This document shows positions 1-12,610 of a stretch of DNA of 64,000 bases, in pieces (positions within the stretch are counted from its first letter, which is position 1; every line of letters begins with the position of its first letter). The notes under the pieces are model-generated. The model was not told the DNA's origin and made no database searches. It was given only the letters and a program-made list of their open reading frames with translations. This stretch comes from Leptasterias polaris (taxonomy: Eukaryota; Echinodermata; Asteroidea; Forcipulatida; Asteriidae): contig JAZGTN010000058.1 of assembly GCA_037783415.1 (NCBI GenBank), positions 8,220,001 to 8,284,000 on the forward strand. The letters run 5' to 3'. The position numbers and the translations under genes are program-made.

Positions 1-670
1 CTTCAGTATTTGGCAGGACGATAATGGGCACTTGACTTTAAATCAACACTTTGTTCCATGGTAAATTTAAATTCACAAATCATTTCTTTTTAAATGTAAC
101 GCAAAATTAACATGAGAAGTGAGACTGTAAAAATGCCACATGTGACAATAGATAAGGAGACTTTAATAGTAACAAATTATCAATCAAGAGAAACCCCCGT
201 TTATTATAAAATTCCTAGGTGCTTATTCTTCAGGTTTAAAAGGTTGAAAATAATTTCCAAACACTTTAAAATGATGTGAGAAAAATAATGCTCAATCAAT
301 GTTGAGATGATGAACTCATGAAAAGCGAGTGCTTTGATTAGTCTTGTTTAAGAAACATAATTGGGGGATGGATTAAGTAAATTGTATCATACTACTAGTC
401 ACTGTTGGACTGCATTTTTTAATTTTTTTTTCAGGGGGGGGGCGGTGGGATGGAGAAATGTTAATGTAAACAGAGAGATATGAACAACTTTTTGTGTAAT
501 GTGTTTTTTGATAATCCAAATTTGTTGAGGTAATTGTGATCCTTATGTTAGGTAGTTCATTAATGTGGAAGAGGCCAGGTGCAGAGTATCTAGGTAGGGT
601 GTTGATTGTCTGGTCAGTATAACATACATAACTAAACTTATGGAGTTAAAATTTGACATAAATTGTCAAG
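1..670. other. Unassigned AT-rich flank
   Basis: I see no ORF, splice-bounded exon or clear repeat here beyond a G-run near 434-448. It may hold the 5' terminus or upstream exons of the Helentron that follows, but I could not recognise a terminal motif. Confidence 0.4.
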
Positions 671-694
671 TGTGTGTGTGTGTGTGTGTGTGTG
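671..694. repeat. (TG)12 microsatellite
   Basis: An uninterrupted TG dinucleotide run about 80 bases upstream of the Helentron start codon. It is a potential length-polymorphic site. Confidence 0.95.
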
Positions 695-750
695 GTTCGT
701 TAAGTAAATGGAAATAGATTATTATTGTTTCAAGAATATTTATCATTAAT

Positions 751-772
751 TTTGTATGTTTTTGTTTCACAG
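751..772 (+). promoter_or_regulatory. Probable 3' splice acceptor upstream of the Helentron ATG
   Basis: A T-rich tract ends in TTTGTTTCACAG at 761-772, four bases before the ATG at 776. The in-frame codons from 725 begin with TTG and run through this tract, so they are probably intron rather than protein. This implies at least one upstream non-coding exon or a spliced leader, which I cannot place. Confidence 0.55.
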
Positions 773-775
773 AAA

Positions 776-3700
776 ATGAAGGTTTACAAGGATGAAACAA
801 AGCTGCCAAGAGACGCTATAATGAGTGTACCTCTTGCAAAGCGAAAGGATTGCAGATGTGTATCACCTATGTCTGTAAGTGTACCTGTCAAGTGTGTTTG
901 TCCCATCATATCATCCTTGTCTCATTTGAATGTGTTGTGTGTGCAATCCAATTTTGTTCCATTGTCCTCATTTCCTGCGGGTAAAAGTTGTTGTATGTTT
1001 CCTGCGGGTAAAAGCTGTATGTTTCCTGCGGGTAAAAGCTGTATGTTTCCTGCGGGTAAAAGATATAAGATCCGTGCGGGTAAAAGTTGTAAGAACATCC
1101 CTGCGGGTAAAAGTTGTAAGAACATCCCTGCGGGTAAAAGTTGTAAGAACATCCCTGCGGGTAAAAGTTGTAAAATTCGTGACTCTACAGAATATGAAAT
1201 TGCTGTGTGTAAAAGAAATGAAAATAACTATGAAATGAACACTGAATATAAAGCTGAAATCGAATCTGAAACAACTGTTAAAAGGAACTATGATGGTAGT
1301 ACTGAAGACAAGCATGAAGATGATGGCATACTAGAAGGAAGGTATGTAACCAATTGTAAAAGTGACATGAGAGATGGAGAAGATAGTAAGATAAGACATG
1401 ACAAAGAGGATAGTAAGATAAGAGATGAGGAAAAGGATGCATCTGAGAATATTATCAACAGTATTTGTCATGAGCAGAGAAGAAAACAGACCAAGAAGTT
1501 GAAACTGAATATGCCAACCAGAAGGAGAGCTAGTAATACTAAAGCACTGAGTAAGTTAAAGGCTAGAAAACAAACATGCTGTAGCAGGAGTAATGTTCTG
1601 GAATGGGTGGTAGAGTATTATCATGAGAAGAAGGTATCAAAACCAAATAGAAAGAAGGTCAAACGAAATGAACGGAAGAAGTTACTGCAAAGGTGTAAGA
1701 ATGGTAAGGTGGTGGAAATACGTATGAGTAAAGATGAGAAAAGGAATCATGATAAGGCACAGAAGAATATTGAAAGCCATACAAGAAGAAGTCTGAGCTG
1801 TGTTCTGAACAACATGCATTCAAAGACAGTATTGCATACAAACAATCACTGTGAGAGAAAGAGCGCATGTAAGACAAATGTAAAGTCCATAAAGCAGATT
1901 CAAAGAGGAAAGACATTGAAAGCAAAGGAAAGCATTAGCAGAGCCAGAAACGATTGGAAGAAAAAAGAAACAAGACAATGTTGGATGTGTGATCACAAAA
2001 CTGGTCCAATGGAAAAGGTCGTAGCATGTGATAGTTGTAGTATACTGTATCATGTACACTGTATGGGATTTTCCAAGGTGCAATTTTCTTTAGTGAACAA
2101 GCCGGTGTCATGGTTGTGTCGCAAATGTGGACGATGTAATTACACTGAATCTTTGATGTATGATTTTGGTATTCCTGCAGATCAGAACATGTTTGAAATT
2201 CCAGTGCTTGATGGTAACATTGAAGAAGTTGCAGTTATGTATGCTGATGGAGTTCCGTATACTGAAGATTTAAATGTCAAAGCAGTTGAAGGTGAGGATT
2301 TTGCTGGTGTACATGTAGATGATCTGAGTTGTAAATATGCATGTCTCTGTGTAGCCAGAAACCAGGGTTTGGTTCAGCAAACTGGAGGTTATTTTTTGCG
2401 TAGCAAGAAAAACAAAGAGAAAAATGAGGGAAATGATGTAGAGGAGAACCAAGGACAAATAGACAAAAGTAAGAAAGTTGAATTGGAAACAAAGTGCAAG
2501 ACACGGTTCACTAATCGAAGTAGAAAGGCACAACCATCTGTTGTTAATGAAGCAGACAGTGTTGACAGTAAAATGGCAAAGAAAAAAGCTGACAAGAAGG
2601 TAGATACAACAATGACAGAGAGACTTTCTGAATTACCAAACCGAGAAGAATCAAGATTGCTTGGTATAGATATTGAGGAGAGTTGGAAAAAGATGCATGA
2701 AAGTGACAGGTTGAGTAAAATAGAAACTTGTGAAAGAAGATGCTCAGTGGATTACTTTAAGAGCAAAATGGGAAATAAAGATAGTCATGAAGATTATTTG
2801 CTTGTTGATAACAGCTCTGTGAAAATACAAAGTGAGGACAATTTTAAGGTTGAAACAATTAATCTAACAACATTGGATGAATCAATAGTACTTGCACAAG
2901 GTAGTTTTCATCAAGGAGATAAACGATTTGGAGCAAATTCTGGTAAACAGTGTGTTGCTAATAGTCTGGTGTCAATGATGTACAGCAAGAAAAAAGAAGT
3001 GAAAGATTGGAAGTGTAGTGATATGGATAATATTCTCAGGACTGGGAATGAATTGTATGGTTTCTTACAACAGAGCTCAACAATGAACAATGATTACTTG
3101 TTGATTAATGAATTGCCAACTGAGTTAGATGTATTGAACACACATTATAGCATGGAGTATCATGACTCGGTATCGGGTACATTTGATGAAAATGATCATA
3201 ATTTGATCGAATTTAATATGCTACCATTGAAAGCTACACTACAACAATATCTCCAAGAATGTCACGCGTGCTTTATAAGCTTCCATGAAAATACATTTGC
3301 AATAATTTCTCAATATGGAATATTTTATGTGTTTGATTCACATTCCAGAAGTATCCAAGGCTGTATGGTTCAAGATGGAACAAGCATTGTCATGAGAGCA
3401 AGAAACTGGCAAGGTGTTTACAGGTATTGTGCTAAGTTAGCTCAATCTATGAATTTGTCAAATACTGAACAGTATGAATTAACTGGTATAACCCTCAGTG
3501 TTAATGGTGAAGCTATTACAGGTACAAGTACAGATGGACCAAATGAAAGTGAGCCACTGGGCATGTCAGAAACTGTGGAGTTGTGTTTAGATATTGATGA
3601 CTTTGGCTTACCTAGTGTATCAGACAAATATAACTTGAAAAGAAAAACAAAGAACACTATTGAACAAGGTGCGTACAGTGAAGAATTGGGCAAATGTGAT

Positions 3701-6700
3701 GTTGGCATGAGAAGTAGCAAGTTTGCTAGAATAGAAGATGGTAATGACAGCACATATGATGACTCTAGTGAAGTGGAAATAGTTCAAGTATCGGGACCTG
3801 GTGTTATGAAATTCTGTCCATTGAATGAAGAAACCAAGAAGGCTATTTGTAGAACATTTGGTTTGGAATCATCACATTTGAAGTGTAATGTAGTAAGTGC
3901 AGAGTGTCAAGCCATGGGTAAACCCAGATCTGTAAAACACATAAGAGGTGATGGTAATTGTTTCTTCAGAGCTTTGTCATTTGGCTTGTCAGGAACTGAA
4001 GATAACCATGTAAACTTGAGAATTGCTTGTGTCGATCATTTGTTGAGCAATGCTGATAAATTGAATTGTTTTCTGCGAGATGGATTTGCCAATGTGGAGG
4101 ATTATGTAATGAGACAGAGAATGTTTGATGTTGGTACTTGGGCTACGGAAATTGAAATCATGGCAATGGCACATATGCTTTGTATTGATATATACACTTT
4201 TGATGAACTATGTAAGTGGTATAGATTTTCTGCAAAGAATGTCGAGGAAAGTGCTGATATATCTGATATGGGAATTTATCTGAATCACAAACACAGAGTG
4301 CACTATGATGTTGTCACATCAGTAAATGATTTGCCTCCGCAAGTGAGTGATGCTCATGATGAACAAGGACATAGTTGTAAGACATTTGATGCCTGTCTTG
4401 AAAACACTGAACACAATGATCACAAACAGTCTGAACGATGTGAAAAGCAGGTAATAGATAAACCTAATAATGACAAGACTACTGGAAGGAAAGAATCTGT
4501 GAAAAGATGTACTCCAAAGAAACGAAAACGTCCAAATGTAGCGAAGCACAGGCAATTAATGAAAGAACGGATGAGAGAAAAATACAGGGAAAGAACATGT
4601 ACTAGTCAAAGTGATGTGACTAAAGGTCGAAAAAGGAATTATGACAATGATAAATACAGAAATGATGTTGACTTTAGAGAGACAAAGAAAGCAAAGTGTA
4701 GGGAGTCTAAAAAGATGAAATATAAGTATGATGAGAAATATAGAGAACAAGTCATTGGGTCGGTGAAATTTGAAAACAAAGTAAAATATCATTCAAGTAG
4801 GAAACACAGATCAATGAAAATTGATCAAAGTAAAAGAAAGTACAAGACTAATTCAAATTTTCAAGAAGAAGTAAAGAATGCTAGTAAAATAAAGTATACG
4901 GAAAATGATGATTTCAGGAAAGAAGTGAAGAATGCAAGCAAACTAAAGTATACGGAAAATGATGAATTCAGGAAAGAAGTAAAGAATGCAAGCAAAGTAA
5001 AGTATACGGAAAATGATGAATTCAGGAAAGAAGTGAAGAATGCACGCAAACTAAAGTATATGGAAAATGATGATTTCAGGAAAGAAGTGAAGAATGCAAG
5101 CAAACTAAAGTATACGGAAAATGATGATTTCAGGAAAGAAGTGAAGAATGCAAGCAAACTAAAGTATACGGAAAATGATGATTTCAGGAAAGAAGTGAAG
5201 AATGCAAGCAAACTAAAGTATACGGAAAATGATGAATTCAGGAAAGAAGTGAAGAATGCAAGCAAACTAAAGTATATGAAAAATGATGATTTCAGGAAAG
5301 AAGTGAAGAATGCAAGCAAACTAAAGTACCAGAATAATGCAAGTTTTAGACAGAATATCAAAAGAAATAATAACTGTCGATCAATGCTTAAGAAAGTGAA
5401 GAAACATGATATCGATATTGTGATATCAGATTTTAACAACGAAATATCTAATGGGCCAGAATATGTTTGTGCAGTGTGCTTGAGACTGTTGTTTCGTAAC
5501 CAAGTCATGAAATGTAAGAAGAATAAATATAAGAATATTGATTGTATCAGTGAAAAGTACCTACACAGATGTGATCATAATTGTAGATTGCAATGTACTG
5601 TGTGTCAGTCGAGCAGGTCTGGTCTGTGGATATGTCATACATGTGATCGCAAATTATTGAATGAAAAGATACCTGCTGAAGCTTGTTGTAATAATTTGCA
5701 GTTGGAAGACATACCTGAAGAGTTGGCATGTTTGAACAAGTTAGAAGAGCATCTTATTGCCCTAAATGTTCCATTTGTAAAGTTAATGGCATTACCTAAG
5801 GGTGGACAGCATGGTGTTCATGGACCTGTGGTTTGTGTTCCATCAAATGTGTCTGAAACAGTGAAATCCCTACCTAGACCTCAAAATGTTGATCAGATAA
5901 TACGTGTCAAGCTCAAGCGGAAATTGTGTTATAAAGGATACTATCAGTATCAGTTTGTGAATAAGGAACACATACAGACTGCTTTACAGTACCTTAAACA
6001 CAATAACAAATGGTACCATGATATTGACATTGATACAGACTGGAATAATGACTTGTCAGATGACGTGGAACAAGAAGATAATAAGAGTGATGTCACAGAG
6101 AAAGTTGAAGAAAATACTGAAGTTGACAATGCTAATGAGGATGAAGAACGTTTGAGAGGAATACCGTTAGATACATGCTTACAGGCTGCCAATATTGGAC
6201 AGGAAATTTTGGATCAGTATTTTGATGATGTATATTGTGTAGCGCCATGTGAAGGAAATAGTCCAATCAAAGTGCTTATGGATCCATCTAATGAGTGCAA
6301 ATGTTTTCCGATATTGTTCCCAAAAGGTGGGCCAGTATTCAGTGATAAGCGTGATGTGGTGATAACACTTTGCAGATATTTCAACAACAGATTGATGAAT
6401 GTGGATAACAGATTTGCAAAGAGTACACAGTACATCTTCTATGCTCAATATCTGTCTGAAATTAAGCAAGTAATTTCCAGTGTCTCTATTGCATTAAGGA
6501 AAGGCTCAGGCAAAACAAATGATGGTAGTAAGGTCACTGCTAGAATGCTTAATGACAAAGACAAGTTGAAAGACATGCTGAAATCAGACCAGGGATACAA
6601 GTTCTTGAAACCAATCAGAGGAACCCCACCTTATTGGCAATCATGTCAGAAGAATATTTTAGCAATGGTGAGACAGCTTGGTATACCTACATGGTTTTGT

Positions 6701-9700
6701 TCATTTTCTGCAGCAGACATGAGATGGCCTGAATTACTCAATACACTACTCAGACAACAAGGTGATTCAAGGAGTATTGATGAATTGGACTGGAATGACA
6801 AATGTATGTTATTGAGGAGTAATCCTGTAACTGTTGCGAGAATGTTTGACAAACGATTTCATACATTTCTTAAAGATGTGATAATGTCAAGAGCAGCACC
6901 TATTGGGAAAGTGAAAGATTATTTTTATCGAGTAGAATTCCAGCAAAGAGGCTCACCACATACTCATTGTCTATTTTGGATTGAACATGCACCAAGGTTG
7001 AGGACCGAGACTGATAATGAGGTGGCAGAGTTTGTTGATAAGTATGTAAGTTGTGCTTTGCCATCAATGCAAGATGATGAAGAGTTGAATGAGATTGTAA
7101 GCAGTGTACAACAACATAGCAAGAGACATTCCAAGTCATGTAAGAAAAAGGGTACCCAGTGTCGATTTAATTTTCCAAGGCCACCATCCATGAGGACATT
7201 TGTTGGTAATCCAGTACCGATTGATATTGATGATCAAGACGATAAGTTAGATAATACACTGACAGAAGATGATGCAAAGGAATTGTTGAAAGCAGTATGG
7301 ACTGCGATTAATGAAGAGGGAAATCAACACATGACAACTGATGAATTGTTCACAGAGATTGGAATTACACAGGATGATTTTGAGGAAGCAAATGACGTGC
7401 TTACCAAAAAAGTGAATATTGTGTTGAAAAGAGAACCTCAAGATGCGTGGGTTAATCACTACAATCCTGATTTGCTGAGATGCTGGAATGCCAATATGGA
7501 CATTCAATACATCACAGATGTATATGCATGTGTATGCTATGTTGTCAGTTACATGAGCAAAGCAGAACGTGAGATGGGACAATTACTGAAACATGCACAG
7601 AATGAGGCTGAAGAAGGCAATCAAGACGCCAAACAAAGTATGAAACAGATTGGGAGTGTCTATCTGCAAAATCGTGAAGTGTCAGCTCAAGAAGCAGTCT
7701 ATCGTTGTTGTACATTGAGACTTCAAGAGTGTTCTAGAAAGGTTGAGTTTATACCATTAGGAGACAATCCTGTTCGAATGAGCTTGCCATTGAGTGTTAT
7801 TCAGAACAAGTCATGCAATGATGATGATGATGATGATGATGATGGTGACAGGAATGAAGACAGTGTGTGGATGATTAGCAAAGTTGATCGTTATAAAGCA
7901 AGACCAGATAATGATACGTTTGAATCAATGTGTCTAGCTACATTTTGTTCAGAGTACAGAGTACTGTACAACAATTATAAAGTATCTAGTGATAAGAGAC
8001 AATCACCAGTGCATGCATTGAAGAATGATTTGGGACATGTAATGAAACGCTCCAGAACTGATCCAGCTGTCATAAGATATCCAAGATTTTCAGTCACCAA
8101 ATGTCCTGAGAAATACTATCAAAGTATTCTGCAGCTATTTCTCCCATACCGACTGGATGCACATTTGAGACCACCAACATTTGAAACATATTCTGACTTC
8201 TATAAGAATGGCTTTGTCAATGTACTTGAAAGATTACAATCTGTAAAAACTATTGTCGATAGTAACCGTTGCAGTTTTGAAATTGATCTTGACTCACTAG
8301 AGAATGCAGAACTACACCTTGAGAACTTTGGTGTACAGGAAGATGCTTGGGCGTTAATCAGTCCAGAAACTGAACAGGAAAGAGATGAATGTGGAGAGCA
8401 AATGCAACCTGTCATTGATGAAGGTGAAGATGAATTGAGTATTCCAGACTTGAAACCTGATAAGAAAGAAGAGAGAGTCTGTGACATTCAAGCTCACTCA
8501 ACCAAAGTAGCCAAGTCAGATGCATTTAATATGATGAGGTCATTAAATGCCCAACAGAAACAGGTATTTTACAATATTAGACAATGGTGCATAGACAAGG
8601 CTAATGGTAAAAACCCTGACGCATTTCAAGTTTTTGTTACTGGTGGTGCAGGGACTGGAAAATCTCTGCTAATAAAATGTATTGATTATGAAGCAACAAG
8701 AATACTAGGATCAATGATGAGAAACCCTGATGATGTGTCTGTTATGCTGACTGCCCCTACAGGTGTGGCTGCATTTAATATAAACGGTACAACAATTCAC
8801 AGTGGACTAAGTATATCAACAGATGTGAGACTACCATATCAACCACTTGGTGAAGAGAAGATCAGTACACTTCGTAGTAAGCTCAGTCAGCTGCAGATAT
8901 TGGTTATAGATGAAGTTTCAATGGTTGGTCAGAAGTTACTGTACTACATCCACGGACGGTTAAGACAGATTAAGCAATCTAAGAATCATAATCCTTTTGG
9001 CAATGTCAGTATTTTAGCTGTTGGAGATTTTTACCAGTTACCTCCAGTGAAAGCTAAAGCTTTGTACCACAATACTGTAACATGTGATCTGTGGATTGAC
9101 AATTTCAAGTTAGTTGAACTAAGTCAAATAATGAGGCAAAAGGAAGATGGAAAGTTTGCAGAGATACTGAACAGACTAAGAGTGAGAAAGAAAGGTGAAG
9201 CCTTACGGGACGATGATGTAACAATTTTGAGAGGACGTCAGACAGGTGAAGAGTGGAATGATGCTCTCCATATATTCCCATGTAACAAACAAGTGGATAA
9301 ACAAAATATCAAGATTCTGCACTCAAAGTGTTCAGACTGTGTGCTTATTGAGGCAAAGGATTATGAGACAGACTCGCACAATGCTAAGAAAGTTAAACGA
9401 GGAAATCATCAGAAGAAGTCTGGAAGCTTGCCACAGTCAGTGTTAATTGGTGTTGGTGCTAGAGTTATGCTGATTAAGAACATTGATGTATCAGATGGCC
9501 TTGTTAATGGAGTATTTGGTACTGTATCACAATTAGTAATGTCACAGAATAAATCTGTTGAAGTAAAATGTATTAAGGTAAAGTTTGATAATGACAAGGT
9601 TGGAATGAAGTTGAGGACGAAATTTTCATCATCTTCAAATGACGGCAATTGTGTACCCATTGAGATTCAGGAAGAAAGCATTGGTAAGAAATGGGTACGC

Positions 9701-10648
9701 CATCAGTTTCCATTGAAGTTATGTTGGGCATGCACAGCTCACAAGGTACAAGGAATGACAACAGATAAAGCTGTAGTGTGTCTTGATAAAACATTTGCAC
9801 CAGGACAGGCTTATGTGAGTCTCAGTCGTGTCACATCACTGAATGGTCTTGTCATTGAAGGTTTTCATGAGAAATTCATATATTGTAATGAAGCTGTTGC
9901 TGATTGTCTGAATAGCATGCCACCATTTATTAATAAACAGGATATGGACAATACAAACACACCTGCTACTGTTAGCATCATGATGCATAACGTCCAGGGG
10001 TTGAAAGCACATTATATGGACTTGAAATGTAACAGTGAAATGATGAAATCAGATGTCATTTGTTTGACAGAAACGTGGACTGAAGATCAACATCAGTATG
10101 ACTTACAGTTAGATAACTTTAAAAGCTACCATCAGCCAAGATGTCTATCCTATGATAACACCAGTGAGCTGACTGAAACATTACAGCAACAGTCTCATGG
10201 AGGTGTAGCAGTATACAGAAGAACAAACAAAGCAACAAGTAGACTCACCATGCCAGTGCACAATATTGAGTATATTGCATTTCAGATAATGTCCAATGTC
10301 TCATTAACAGTTGTTGTTATCTATCGCCCAGTTTCTTATGTGCTTCGAGACTTCATATCTAATATGAAAGTGCTTGTGAATGAACTTCACAAAGTATCCA
10401 ACAGAAGTATAATAATGGGAGACTTTAATGAAAACATCCTGAATGAGAAGAGTACACAATCTTCAAGTGTTGTGAACATGATGAGCGAGCATGGTTATAA
10501 GCAATGTGTTATAAATGCAACTACTGAGAAGGGAACATTGATTGATCATGTGTATGTCAGAGGGATAGAGTCAGTTCAGTGTGATGTAATTCCTACTTAT
10601 TACAGTTATCATGAGGCTGTGAGTGTAAATGTTCAGTGTAAGGTATAA
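776..10648 (+). CDS. Helentron (Helitron2) Rep-helicase-endonuclease polyprotein with two cysteine peptidase domains
   Basis: A single intact ORF of about 3290 residues; numbers count from the ATG at 776. Seen in order: PAGKSC-type repeats (about 66-133); a lysine-rich basic region; a PHD finger (402-453, C4HC3 spacing); a cysteine peptidase resembling the herpesvirus tegument M48/C76 family (Cys726 in GKQC, Asp854 and His856 in FDSH); an OTU peptidase (DGNC with Asp1059 and Cys1062, His1176); nine 18-residue repeats (about 1361-1521); a Cys-rich Helitron N-terminal region; an HUH Rep nuclease (HTH, His2062 and His2064; candidate Tyr2250/2255/2259); a Pif1-like helicase (Walker A 2623-2630, Walker B DEVSM at 2712); and an EEP endonuclease (about 3066-3290, with TETW, GDFN and LIDH). 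Rep plus helicase plus EEP marks the Helentron branch, which moves by rolling-circle replication. The peptidases could process the polyprotein or strip ubiquitin; that is inference. No internal stops suggest a young copy. Confidence 0.93.
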   Translation: MKVYKDETKLPRDAIMSVPLAKRKDCRCVSPMSVSVPVKCVCPIISSLSHLNVLCVQSNFVPLSSFPAGKSCCMFPAGKSCMFPAGKSCMFPAGKRYKIRAGKSCKNIPAGKSCKNIPAGKSCKNIPAGKSCKIRDSTEYEIAVCKRNENNYEMNTEYKAEIESETTVKRNYDGSTEDKHEDDGILEGRYVTNCKSDMRDGEDSKIRHDKEDSKIRDEEKDASENIINSICHEQRRKQTKKLKLNMPTRRRASNTKALSKLKARKQTCCSRSNVLEWVVEYYHEKKVSKPNRKKVKRNERKKLLQRCKNGKVVEIRMSKDEKRNHDKAQKNIESHTRRSLSCVLNNMHSKTVLHTNNHCERKSACKTNVKSIKQIQRGKTLKAKESISRARNDWKKKETRQCWMCDHKTGPMEKVVACDSCSILYHVHCMGFSKVQFSLVNKPVSWLCRKCGRCNYTESLMYDFGIPADQNMFEIPVLDGNIEEVAVMYADGVPYTEDLNVKAVEGEDFAGVHVDDLSCKYACLCVARNQGLVQQTGGYFLRSKKNKEKNEGNDVEENQGQIDKSKKVELETKCKTRFTNRSRKAQPSVVNEADSVDSKMAKKKADKKVDTTMTERLSELPNREESRLLGIDIEESWKKMHESDRLSKIETCERRCSVDYFKSKMGNKDSHEDYLLVDNSSVKIQSEDNFKVETINLTTLDESIVLAQGSFHQGDKRFGANSGKQCVANSLVSMMYSKKKEVKDWKCSDMDNILRTGNELYGFLQQSSTMNNDYLLINELPTELDVLNTHYSMEYHDSVSGTFDENDHNLIEFNMLPLKATLQQYLQECHACFISFHENTFAIISQYGIFYVFDSHSRSIQGCMVQDGTSIVMRARNWQGVYRYCAKLAQSMNLSNTEQYELTGITLSVNGEAITGTSTDGPNESEPLGMSETVELCLDIDDFGLPSVSDKYNLKRKTKNTIEQGAYSEELGKCDVGMRSSKFARIEDGNDSTYDDSSEVEIVQVSGPGVMKFCPLNEETKKAICRTFGLESSHLKCNVVSAECQAMGKPRSVKHIRGDGNCFFRALSFGLSGTEDNHVNLRIACVDHLLSNADKLNCFLRDGFANVEDYVMRQRMFDVGTWATEIEIMAMAHMLCIDIYTFDELCKWYRFSAKNVEESADISDMGIYLNHKHRVHYDVVTSVNDLPPQVSDAHDEQGHSCKTFDACLENTEHNDHKQSERCEKQVIDKPNNDKTTGRKESVKRCTPKKRKRPNVAKHRQLMKERMREKYRERTCTSQSDVTKGRKRNYDNDKYRNDVDFRETKKAKCRESKKMKYKYDEKYREQVIGSVKFENKVKYHSSRKHRSMKIDQSKRKYKTNSNFQEEVKNASKIKYTENDDFRKEVKNASKLKYTENDEFRKEVKNASKVKYTENDEFRKEVKNARKLKYMENDDFRKEVKNASKLKYTENDDFRKEVKNASKLKYTENDDFRKEVKNASKLKYTENDEFRKEVKNASKLKYMKNDDFRKEVKNASKLKYQNNASFRQNIKRNNNCRSMLKKVKKHDIDIVISDFNNEISNGPEYVCAVCLRLLFRNQVMKCKKNKYKNIDCISEKYLHRCDHNCRLQCTVCQSSRSGLWICHTCDRKLLNEKIPAEACCNNLQLEDIPEELACLNKLEEHLIALNVPFVKLMALPKGGQHGVHGPVVCVPSNVSETVKSLPRPQNVDQIIRVKLKRKLCYKGYYQYQFVNKEHIQTALQYLKHNNKWYHDIDIDTDWNNDLSDDVEQEDNKSDVTEKVEENTEVDNANEDEERLRGIPLDTCLQAANIGQEILDQYFDDVYCVAPCEGNSPIKVLMDPSNECKCFPILFPKGGPVFSDKRDVVITLCRYFNNRLMNVDNRFAKSTQYIFYAQYLSEIKQVISSVSIALRKGSGKTNDGSKVTARMLNDKDKLKDMLKSDQGYKFLKPIRGTPPYWQSCQKNILAMVRQLGIPTWFCSFSAADMRWPELLNTLLRQQGDSRSIDELDWNDKCMLLRSNPVTVARMFDKRFHTFLKDVIMSRAAPIGKVKDYFYRVEFQQRGSPHTHCLFWIEHAPRLRTETDNEVAEFVDKYVSCALPSMQDDEELNEIVSSVQQHSKRHSKSCKKKGTQCRFNFPRPPSMRTFVGNPVPIDIDDQDDKLDNTLTEDDAKELLKAVWTAINEEGNQHMTTDELFTEIGITQDDFEEANDVLTKKVNIVLKREPQDAWVNHYNPDLLRCWNANMDIQYITDVYACVCYVVSYMSKAEREMGQLLKHAQNEAEEGNQDAKQSMKQIGSVYLQNREVSAQEAVYRCCTLRLQECSRKVEFIPLGDNPVRMSLPLSVIQNKSCNDDDDDDDDGDRNEDSVWMISKVDRYKARPDNDTFESMCLATFCSEYRVLYNNYKVSSDKRQSPVHALKNDLGHVMKRSRTDPAVIRYPRFSVTKCPEKYYQSILQLFLPYRLDAHLRPPTFETYSDFYKNGFVNVLERLQSVKTIVDSNRCSFEIDLDSLENAELHLENFGVQEDAWALISPETEQERDECGEQMQPVIDEGEDELSIPDLKPDKKEERVCDIQAHSTKVAKSDAFNMMRSLNAQQKQVFYNIRQWCIDKANGKNPDAFQVFVTGGAGTGKSLLIKCIDYEATRILGSMMRNPDDVSVMLTAPTGVAAFNINGTTIHSGLSISTDVRLPYQPLGEEKISTLRSKLSQLQILVIDEVSMVGQKLLYYIHGRLRQIKQSKNHNPFGNVSILAVGDFYQLPPVKAKALYHNTVTCDLWIDNFKLVELSQIMRQKEDGKFAEILNRLRVRKKGEALRDDDVTILRGRQTGEEWNDALHIFPCNKQVDKQNIKILHSKCSDCVLIEAKDYETDSHNAKKVKRGNHQKKSGSLPQSVLIGVGARVMLIKNIDVSDGLVNGVFGTVSQLVMSQNKSVEVKCIKVKFDNDKVGMKLRTKFSSSSNDGNCVPIEIQEESIGKKWVRHQFPLKLCWACTAHKVQGMTTDKAVVCLDKTFAPGQAYVSLSRVTSLNGLVIEGFHEKFIYCNEAVADCLNSMPPFINKQDMDNTNTPATVSIMMHNVQGLKAHYMDLKCNSEMMKSDVICLTETWTEDQHQYDLQLDNFKSYHQPRCLSYDNTSELTETLQQQSHGGVAVYRRTNKATSRLTMPVHNIEYIAFQIMSNVSLTVVVIYRPVSYVLRDFISNMKVLVNELHKVSNRSIIMGDFNENILNEKSTQSSSVVNMMSEHGYKQCVINATTEKGTLIDHVYVRGIESVQCDVIPTYYSYHEAVSVNVQCKV
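971..1174 (+). repeat. 24-27 bp coding repeats (PAGKSC motif)
   Basis: Eight tandem units inside the Helentron ORF share the core CCTGCGGGTAAAAG. The first group has 24-bp spacing and the last three have 27-bp spacing, all multiples of three, so the frame is kept. They encode a repeated PAGKSC peptide. The sequence is low-complexity, with no enzymatic motif that I recognise. Confidence 0.9.
4856..5336 (+). repeat. 54-bp coding tandem repeat, nine units
   Basis: Eight near-identical 54-bp units plus one diverged leading unit encode an 18-residue charged motif with the core [10 protein letters not shown]. It lies between the OTU and the zinc-rich region of the Helentron protein. It is probably a helical, lysine/glutamate-rich spacer. 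Upstream residues (about 4690-4850) look like older, decayed versions of the same unit. Confidence 0.92.
7818..7844 (+). repeat. (GAT)n coding microsatellite
   Basis: A GAT triplet run inside the Helentron ORF encodes a stretch of eight aspartates between the Rep and helicase parts. Triplet length changes keep the frame. Confidence 0.9.
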
Positions 10649-10732
10649 GGCAGCTTATTTAAAGAAAGTTTTAAGGAATGGGAAGAATAAGTTAAATGAA
10701 AAGAACTCAAAGTTATACAATACAAGTGATAT

Positions 10733-10738
10733 AATAAA
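10733..10738 (+). terminator. Candidate polyadenylation signal AATAAA
   Basis: A canonical AATAAA lies 85 bases after the Helentron stop in AT-rich sequence. The surrounding composition makes chance occurrence likely enough to keep confidence modest. Confidence 0.4.
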
Positions 10739-11529
10739 TAATAATAATTTATTGAATTTATATTGCGTAAGAAAATTACACAAGAACAATTTTGCAAAAA
10801 CACTCAAGAAAAATTTAAGCAAAAACACTCAAGTAAAAATAAGCAAATATGAAATCTAGATTGAAGACCACCACAATACTGTCAAAACAGATATATGCTC
10901 ACTTATAATAGCATTTAAAAAGTACACTATAAAATATAAACATGCTAAAATGGAAAGATTAAAAACTCACTGCACATCACCAATCGTGAAAGCTTTTGTT
11001 GTTCCATATTGTAATGTTATTCAAAAACAAGAAGTTAATAACAAAGCAATGAGAACTTATCAAAAAACAGTATACATTAGCTTTACTGACACAAAATCTA
11101 CAAAAATAAATCAACAATATAAAATCAACAATAAGAGTCATCAAAAATAAAAAGCTAATTGTGTCAGTTAGTATGTAAATTTACTTTTATATGGCAAAAT
11201 TGTCCTTTAAAAGTAGAGCATGATTCCGAAATTTGATAAACAAACCAGGGAAAAGATAGTAATTCATGTTTGACAAGCCCTAAGAAAAGTGAATGAAATT
11301 AATTATTTTATCTATTATTTTTACTTGATGGACAGATGATAGAGTATCATATTACAATACCATATGCGGAAGAAGTGCTCCACAATGAATATTCATAACA
11401 GATGGTATTTCTACTCAAGCTAGACACAGTGACCTGTAAGTATTGATCAATACCCACACACTTGAGCAATTATCAATAAATCACTACAAAACTGTTTGTC
11501 TTTTTAACCAATTATTTCCTCTGTACCAA
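10739..11529. other. AT-rich unassigned stretch after the Helentron ORF
   Basis: A-rich sequence with short unconvincing ORFs. The Helentron 3' terminus may lie here or at the minisatellite that follows, but I cannot identify a terminal hairpin with confidence. Confidence 0.35.
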
Positions 11530-12107
11530 AATGGGTTGTTATGCGGTCATGCTGACTCAGGAAACAACTCCATTTACTAAGTCTAGTGTGCTGAAGTGGG
11601 GTGACATCATGACCCTGCTCACCTGGGAGCCTACTTCACTTGCTAAGTCTAGTGTGCTGAAGTGGGGTGACATCATGACCCCGCTCACCTGGGAGACTAC
11701 TACACTTACTAAGTCTAGTGTGCTGAAGTGGGGGTGACATCATGACCCCGCTCACCTGGGAGACTACTACACTTACTAATAAGTCTAGTGTGCTGAAGTG
11801 GGGGTGACATCATGACCCTGCTCACCTGGGAGTCTACTACACTTACTAAGTCTAGTGTGCTGAAGTGGGGGTGACATCATGACCCCGCTCACCTGGGAGA
11901 CTACTACACTTACTAAGTCTAGTGTGCTGAAGTGGGGGTGACATCATGACCCCGCTCACCTGGGAGACTACTACACTTACTAAGTCTAGTGTGCTGAAGT
12001 GGGGGTGACATCATGACCCTGCTCACCTGGGAGTCTACTACACTTACTAATAAGTCTAGTGTGCTGAAGTGGGGGTGACATCATGACCCCGCTCACCTGG
12101 GAGTCTA
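11530..12107. repeat. 66-bp minisatellite, left block
   Basis: About eight tandem units, the first degenerate. The unit contains GTCTAGTGTGCTGAAGTGGG, then GTGACATCATGACCCC and a CTCACCTGGGAG segment. Spacing is 66 bp in early units (11581, 11647, 11713) and 67-70 bp later because of an added G and an added AAT. Each unit holds a short GGGGT/ACCCC hairpin around a TGACATCA octamer. Confidence 0.95.
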
Positions 12108-12242
12108 CTAATAATAATATGGATTTATATCGCGCTTTATCACGCCAAGGGCGTCTCAAAGCGCTTCGAACATTATTACCCCTGGTCACTGGGCCATTTA
12201 TTTCATTCCTTAAAACCATCTCAGCTCCCTGGGGAGTATATA
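12108..12242 (-). mobile_element. SINE-like tail fragment inside the minisatellite, reverse orientation
   Basis: A non-repeat insert separates the two minisatellite blocks. Read on the minus strand it contains GATAAAGCGC followed by ATATAAATCC, which matches the tail of the SINE-like repeat at 14750-15070 (GATAAAGCGCTATATAAGAA). The 5' part of the element is missing. Confidence 0.65.
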
Positions 12243-12610
12243 GCCTAGTGTGCTGAAGTGGGGTGACATCATGACCCCGCTCACCTGGGAGTCTACTGCA
12301 CTTACTGAGTCTGGTGTACTGAAGTGGGGTGACATCATGACCCCGGTCACCTGGGAGTCTACTACACTTACTGAGTCTGGTGTACTGAAGTGGGGTGACA
12401 TCATGACCCCGGTCACCTGGGTTGTCTACTTACTTACTGAGTCTGGTGTACTGAAGTGGGGTGACATCATGACCCCGGTCACCTGGGCGACTACTTCCGT
12501 TACTGAGTCTAGTGTACTGAAGCAGTATGATGACATGGAAGTGGGATGCCATCGTGTCTCTACTGAGCTAGAAGTATCCATCAACGACTGTTGTAGTGTA
12601 TTGAAGTGAA
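12243..12610. repeat. 66-bp minisatellite, right block
   Basis: Four to five further copies of the same unit, with block-specific variants (GTCTGGTGTACTGAAG, CCCCGGTCACC) that differ from the left block. They decay into partial units after about 12510. The blocks have therefore homogenised separately. Confidence 0.92.

Noticed and set aside
725..775. Seventeen extra N-terminal codons for the Helentron protein
   Set aside because: They start with TTG and run through a polypyrimidine tract and AG acceptor; the ATG at 776 is the sensible start.
922..1315. Three overlapping ORFs across the PAGKSC repeat
   Set aside because: They are shadow frames of a tandem repeat with periods of 24 and 27 bp.
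4861..5508. 215-codon minus-strand ORF with a periodic Phe/Leu-rich translation
   Set aside because: It is the antisense of the 54-bp repeat inside the Helentron ORF; the repeat keeps it open by chance.
12250..12609. 119-codon ORF
   Set aside because: It is a translation of the 66-bp minisatellite, whose unit length is divisible by three; no start context or domain.
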